Part shown: positions 59,375 to 64,000 of the stretch, piece after piece | Numbering within the stretch: the first letter of the stretch is position 1 | How the letters are laid out: every line of letters starts with the position of its first letter | Origin: Theobroma cacao | Taxonomy: Eukaryota; Streptophyta; Magnoliopsida; Malvales; Malvaceae | Direction of reading: 5' to 3' | Assembly: GCF_000208745.1 (NCBI RefSeq) | Contig: NC_030858.1 | Location: 3,392,566-3,456,565, forward strand | DNA: 64,000 bases | The notes under the pieces: model-generated | The model's input: only the letters and a program-made list of their open reading frames with translations | Told to the model about the DNA's origin: nothing | Database searches by the model: none | Made by a program: the position numbers and the translations under genes

Positions 59375-62300
59375 ATATGTTAAAGTACCAGAGCTCCAAC
59401 TGCGACAGGAACACCGACAGTAAGAGCCATAGCAGAGATCATTTTCCCATTCTTAGCCTTCCCAAATTCCAATAAAGTGGCCGTATGGTGCTCTGTTTGT
59501 TGGCTAGCCGGGTAATCTACTTCCACTTCATGATGCAACAAAACCATATCCTGAGGATCAAATCACACAGCTTGTGAAATTACTGTAACTTTTCTGATCA
59601 ATATATTTATGTCATCAAATATGTTTTATGTAACTTTTCTCGACAGGGTAGGCAGCGACAAAGAGGTACAGGTGGGATGGATCGGTGCGACACGATCGGA
59701 ACGGTGAAATCGTCTGAGTCTACATCGGCAATCTTCCCCCCAGGGCTAATCATCAGTGACAGCGCACTATTTGTGAGAAATTTGGTCATGTAGTGGATAC
59801 CTTCATCCCTCTCAAACAGTCAAACAGGGGAAGAAAATTTGGCTTTGTAAGGTTTCAATCTATGGCTGAGGCACGGAGAACAATCTGGAATCTCAATGGG
59901 GTTTGGTTTTTCGACCACAAAATCAGTGCTAACCGTGCATAATACAAACCACGGGATTCATACTGGAAAAGGAAAGGCCTAGCTTCCCGAGACCCAAACC
60001 CCAGAAATCAAATTCAACCAAGAAATCCCCAAACCCAAGCGCAGCTTCAACCCATGGTACCAATTGAAGCCTCAATCTCTGTCCAAGGTAAAAGGCGTAA
60101 AACACATTTGCAGGCATTGGGAGGAACCCAAGAAACAACCACCGAACCGCTTCCCCCACCCCCTCCTTTGGATGGATGGGGAAAAATATGCACTGGTCAC
60201 ATCGAGCGTGAAGCCTTGCATTGGCTGGAGTGTTGTATTGTTGGAACCAGTAAAAATTATAAGGAGCCTGAGGTCATTTCGCAGCAGATTAAGGAGAGTG
60301 GTATTCAGGGTCTTACAATCAGACGGCTCTCGGGCTTACAACGTCTCATTTCCTTTCACGACAGGAAAGCTCTTGATGAAGCCAAGCAAGCCAATTGGAA
60401 TGGGCTATCTCAGTGGTTCGAAAATCTGGTGGAGTGGGCTCCTAGCATGGGCATGAAGACAAGGCATTTCTGGGTTTCAGTTTCAGGCATCCCTGTGCAT
60501 GCCTGGAACTGGGTCACTTTTCCAAGAATAGGCAGCCTATGGGGTTCGTTAATCTGCCTCGGTGATGAAACCCTGAAACTCCAGTCTTTCGAACGAGCCA
60601 CTATGCTCATTTACACTGAGAGTTTAACCAAGATTGAAGAATCATTCCGCCTTGCGATTGGCAACCAAGTTTTCACCGCCTATGCCAGGGAGTTCTCCCC
60701 GGACTGCATGCTCGACTTTCCGGGGTGGTCACGCTGGCAGGATGGCCCAAGCGATTGCAGCAGTTCATCAGTCTCCTCGGAGGTTGGTGGTTTGGACATG
60801 GCGGCTGCGAGCATCCTCATCTAGGCTTAGACATGAAGCCCTCGACCCAATGCCCACCAACGCTGTCCCTGATGCTATCGGGTTGAGCCCATCGTCATCT
60901 GGGCCACGTGAAATGCAGGATGGAGACGGCCTTAGTGACCCAAATAATAATTTTCCAATCTTGGCTGCCGAGGAGGATACGCACCAACCAAGTCGAAATA
61001 GGTTGGATGATTTATCCCTGTTGGGCCACGGAAACCAACAAGTCCAACACCATTTGGGCTCTACAGAAGAGTTTAATTCTGGGTTCCTCAATGCTGATGA
61101 ATGTCTTTCAGAGCCGGACCTTCGTCTTGTCCATGGTGAGCTCGACATTATTGGATTAAATCTGGGTAGTGACGCAATATGCCAACCCAACCTACCTCTG
61201 CCCGAACATTACCAAGTAAAGGAAGGGAGGGTTGAAGTTGGAGGTACTGTAGTGGCGGAAGTGTGGGACTCGAATGGTGAAGAAGGCAGAATATTATCAA
61301 AAAATGACAAGGTGCTGAGTGGGTGGATTTATTTGAGCCTACCATCAAATTTAAATACAAAAAATTGATGATAAACGGCAGAAGAAAGGGCAATAAGGTG
61401 ATAACAGTTTGATGGCTTTTGTTCTTTGGTGGTTGTGGAACCGTTTGATGGTTCTTGTAATGTGAAAATTGAGGTTAGCTTTAGGTTGTTTTTTGTGTGT
61501 AATGGCTTTTGTTCTATGGTAGTTTCTGTTGGATGAAATTTGAGGTTGGCTTCTATGTTGTTTCTAGTGTAGTTATGTATGCTGGTGATTGTTTGAGGGC
61601 CCCTGTTCCTGGTAATTTCTACTGGGTTGCTTATCCCACTGCTAGTTGGATGTTGTTCTATTTCAGTTATGTGTTGTTTAGAAGCTCGTGGTAGCATTTT
61701 CTTGTCAAGTGATTTTGTTTTTTAGAGACAAATATGTATTATATTTAGACCTTGCCTGTGTTCTTCTCTACTTATCACTGAGCAGTTATTATTCTTCTCT
61801 ATGATATTTCTTGAAATGACTCCTTACATTATTACTAAAATGATTTTCATTAACTGAGAAAAAAAAAGTAATACATATTACCTGTTCTGTGCTAGAATAC
61901 GCTAGCCTTTCTTCCATTCGATGACAGGTTACAGCAAACGCACTTTGGCAGGAAACAGGAATTTCTGTCTGCTCGTGTAGTCCCAAAAACCTGATACAGA
62001 TGAGAGAGGTCATGTGAAATTTTCTATCACTAAGTCATAGATTACCTTTGGATTTGAGAGACGTTAAAAGAATAGGTCAGTTATATCAGAATGTAAACCA
62101 AGCTTACATTATAGTTTTGGCAGCCTGTATTGCTGTTCTTCGCTCCTTGCAGTGTCCGAGCTTTACAATCCTTTCAGTTATCTCCTTCTCTCCAACTAGA
62201 GCTTCACCCATAGCTTCAGTATTAATCTCTAGAAGTTCACAGAGGAAAGCTCTAAATGTGGGTCGACTTCCATGTTCAAGAAGTGGATGAGCTTCGGCAT

Positions 62301-64000
62301 CGAATAGACCAATTCTCACTAGTGTCCCCATTATCTCACTAAAACCTGTACAGAAATAAAAATACTGAGATCAGTTCCAAAAACATAAAAATCCTACTAA
62401 TGATTCACCCTCGTTGCACTTTGTCCAAACAGTCAAGTTTCTAGCATTGAAGTTTATCCGAATTAGAGTTACAAAATTCAAGAATGACAAGCATGACATG
62501 CCTTCATAGCGGAGAGTTCCACGGAATATGGTCGATGCTTCATGTCCTATTCCATACATCTCCCCATATGTTAATGAGTTACGGTTAGGAAGACACTCCA
62601 ATGCAAAAGCTGGAAGCTCAGGTATGCGGAATCTTACGGCTGAATCGTAGAGGTCATCCCCTGAAAAAGAATGATAGAGTGAAATGATGTAAACGACTCC
62701 ATTACTCAAAACCTGTAAGAAAAGAGACTTCATTTCAATGTCATTTGGGATAAAGAAAACAAAAGAGAAAGTTATATCATAACATATCAATGTTATACAT
62801 GACAATGATATACATCAAATTGTAAAGATAGACATATTTATGTACTAGAATGTAAAAGGAAGCTTATTGGTGTAATCATGTAGAAGTTGACTTGGGTTTG
62901 TAATTCTTTTTTCTTTGACATGGTTGCGCATAGCTCAACTGGCAGCTATCACAAATGACAAATTATCAGTTTTTATATCTGGTTGCGAACAGCTTACCGT
63001 TTACATGTACAGTTTCATCTTGAGATTTGTAGGTTGCAGGATTTCTCCCAGCTCGTATAGCTCCTGCAGGGTTCCAACTGAAAGATTGACGATACAGTCA
63101 GTACTGCCACTGGACTAACATTTGTAAGTTATAACTATAGTACATCAACAGGAAATTCTAGTGATTTTTATTCATCTATATAAGTAATGTGGTCCAAATG
63201 TAGGACTTTCTAACCCCCAAGACCAAACTGAAAAGGTACCGAACAATGTCTGCTTTGGTTAAAATCGAAGCATAGCAGCAGGAGAACAAAGATGGAACCT
63301 GACCATGTAGTTTGATTTAACACAGTTCCACTTGTTCAGCATTAGAAAATAATTAAATAGAAGGATAAGAATTGGTTCTAAAAATCCACAGGTGGTTTTG
63401 GCTCTTGTGGCTCCAAATGTACCTGAATTTATATGCTAATGGATTATTTGCAGCTGCTGGTGATGGGAGCCCTCCACAGTATGAAGTGAAAGATTTTATT
63501 TTTCCCTTTCTGACATGCGCTTGGTTGATCATCTTCATTGCCATCATATGATCTGAAAGGCATGCAGCATGTGTAAATCAATGAGATTGTCTACAAATTT
63601 TTGAATTCTTCACAGCAATGCAATTCTATATTCAGATTTAGGGATACAAAAGAAAACAGGGGTACAAGAAGAACACAAAAGGAGAAAGAACGTTTTGATA
63701 CTATTAACTTAAAAGACAGCAATATTCTTCTTATAATGCGATGATGTAAACTTAATCAAAATACAACATTGAGCAGAAATCAGACATTCTCGAGATGTAG
63801 TTTTCTTTTCTTGTTACATGTCTAATATTTTGTCATTGTTCCACTTAGGTAACAACATGAGCAGTCTTAAAGCACAAATACTCTTCCAAGTAACATAATA
63901 GCATGGATAGATTAAAAATTACCGATTCCAGGGTCCAAGCCCATTTCACCAAGAATTGTAATACCTGCACTCTTGGCCTTCTCATCCAGCATTGACATGG
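58953..64000 (-). CDS. LKR/SDH: Lysine-ketoglutarate reductase/saccharopine dehydrogenase, C-terminal (SDH) part
   Basis: Nine exons on the minus strand (from 64000 to 63923, 63552-63423, 63077-62998, 62660-62502, 62345-62108, 61990-61882, 59550-59389, 59252-59183, 59005-58953); the 5' part lies outside the window. The frame carries saccharopine dehydrogenase signatures: GEMGLDPGIDHMMAMKMI, CGGLPSPAAANNPLAYKFSW, NPAGAIRAGRNPATY, FRIPELPAFALECLPNRNSL, IFRGTLRYEGF, then TIMFLGLHEQTEIP and the C-terminal dimer segment ending LTEKTE. SDH oxidises saccharopine with NAD+ to glutamate and aminoadipate semialdehyde in lysine breakdown, in the cytosol. Whether the bifunctional LKR half is present cannot be seen. 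Odd points: a GC-AG intron (62501-62346) and a 2.3 kb intron (61881-59551) holding a retroelement relic. Confidence 0.93.
59325..59374. repeat. Compound (AT)18(GT)7 microsatellite
   Basis: Eighteen AT units run directly into seven GT units in the LKR/SDH intron between the exons at 59183-59252 and 59389-59550, only about 15 bases from the latter exon. Likely polymorphic. Confidence 0.92.
59772..61368 (+). pseudogene. LINE ORF1-like relic with RRM and DUF4283 regions, in an LKR/SDH intron
   Basis: Plus-strand coding relic, antisense to the host gene. An RRM-like part at 59772-59936 includes FGHVVDTFIPLKQSNRGRKF and FGFVRF (RNP1) and LNGVWFFDHKI, and ends in a TAA. In the same frame 60054-60824 carries a DUF4283-like part (ISFHDRKALDEAKQANWNGL, FWVSVSGIPVHAWNWVTFPR, IGSLWGSLICLGDETLKLQS). 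A frame change near 60770 leads to an Asp/Ser/Asn-rich tail to 61368. This arrangement is found in ORF1 of RRM-carrying plant L1 LINEs. No endonuclease or RT follows, and the TG-rich 61380-61700 resembles a LINE 3' end, so most of ORF2 is missing. A captured gene fragment is the alternative. Confidence 0.55.

Noticed and set aside
61509..61697. Plus- and minus-strand short frames in the TG-rich stretch
   Set aside because: Biased composition of the retroelement 3' region; no recognisable domain.
1..64000. CRISPR arrays, operons, bacterial-type systems, tRNA or rRNA genes
   Set aside because: None seen; the window is plant nuclear DNA with spliced genes.

Overview
This is nuclear DNA of a flowering plant, almost certainly a eudicot. 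Genes have many short exons with GT-AG introns, the intergenic DNA is very AT-rich and holds decayed transposons, and the proteins belong to plant families: JAZ repressor, FAX plastid fatty acid exporter, BIG-type ARF-GEF, GH17+X8 glucanase and LKR/SDH. Exon models were built by hand by following reading phase across GT/AG junctions, and phase closes exactly in every multi-exon model.

Layout: F-box protein N-terminus (minus, 1-322, leaves the window); FAX2-like exporter (plus, 3411-5026); JAZ11/12-type TIFY repressor (minus, 6418-8425); a 5.3 kb gap holding a long-TIR Mutator-like element; FYVE-ankyrin protein (plus, 13747-17274); an AT-rich gap with a hAT-type MITE, paired hairpins and a short candidate secreted-peptide ORF; membrane-anchored RING-H2 E3 ligase (plus, 22301-22846); a complete 33-exon ARF-GEF of the BIG5/MIN7 type (plus, 25234-44774) carrying an antisense Ty3/Gypsy-like LTR element in intron 24; MIP1 leucine-zipper/DUF547 protein (minus, 45376-49809); GPI-anchored beta-1,3-glucanase (plus, 51411-53466); HAD-fold nucleotidase-like protein (plus, 55340-57990); and the 3' part of lysine-ketoglutarate reductase/saccharopine dehydrogenase (minus, 58953 to beyond 64000), with a LINE ORF1-like relic in one intron and one GC-AG intron.

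From memory, FAX2, JAZ11, a RING gene, BIG5/MIN7 and a FYVE gene lie close together on Arabidopsis chromosome 3, and JAZ12, a RING gene and a GH17 gene lie together on chromosome 5, so much of the window looks like a conserved block. The genes are independent transcription units with no operon-like coupling. Jasmonate signalling (JAZ), defence-linked vesicle traffic (BIG5) and callose turnover (GH17) are neighbours here, but shared regulation is not shown by the sequence.

The least ordinary points are a probable assembly chimera inside the LTR element (a decayed body lying between an N gap and a single N, flanked by LTRs that look identical), the Mutator-like element that places two CACGTG boxes upstream of the JAZ gene, the RING finger with an Asp/His-rich expansion, and the unassigned small secreted-peptide ORF. 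I did not find a clearly new multi-gene system.
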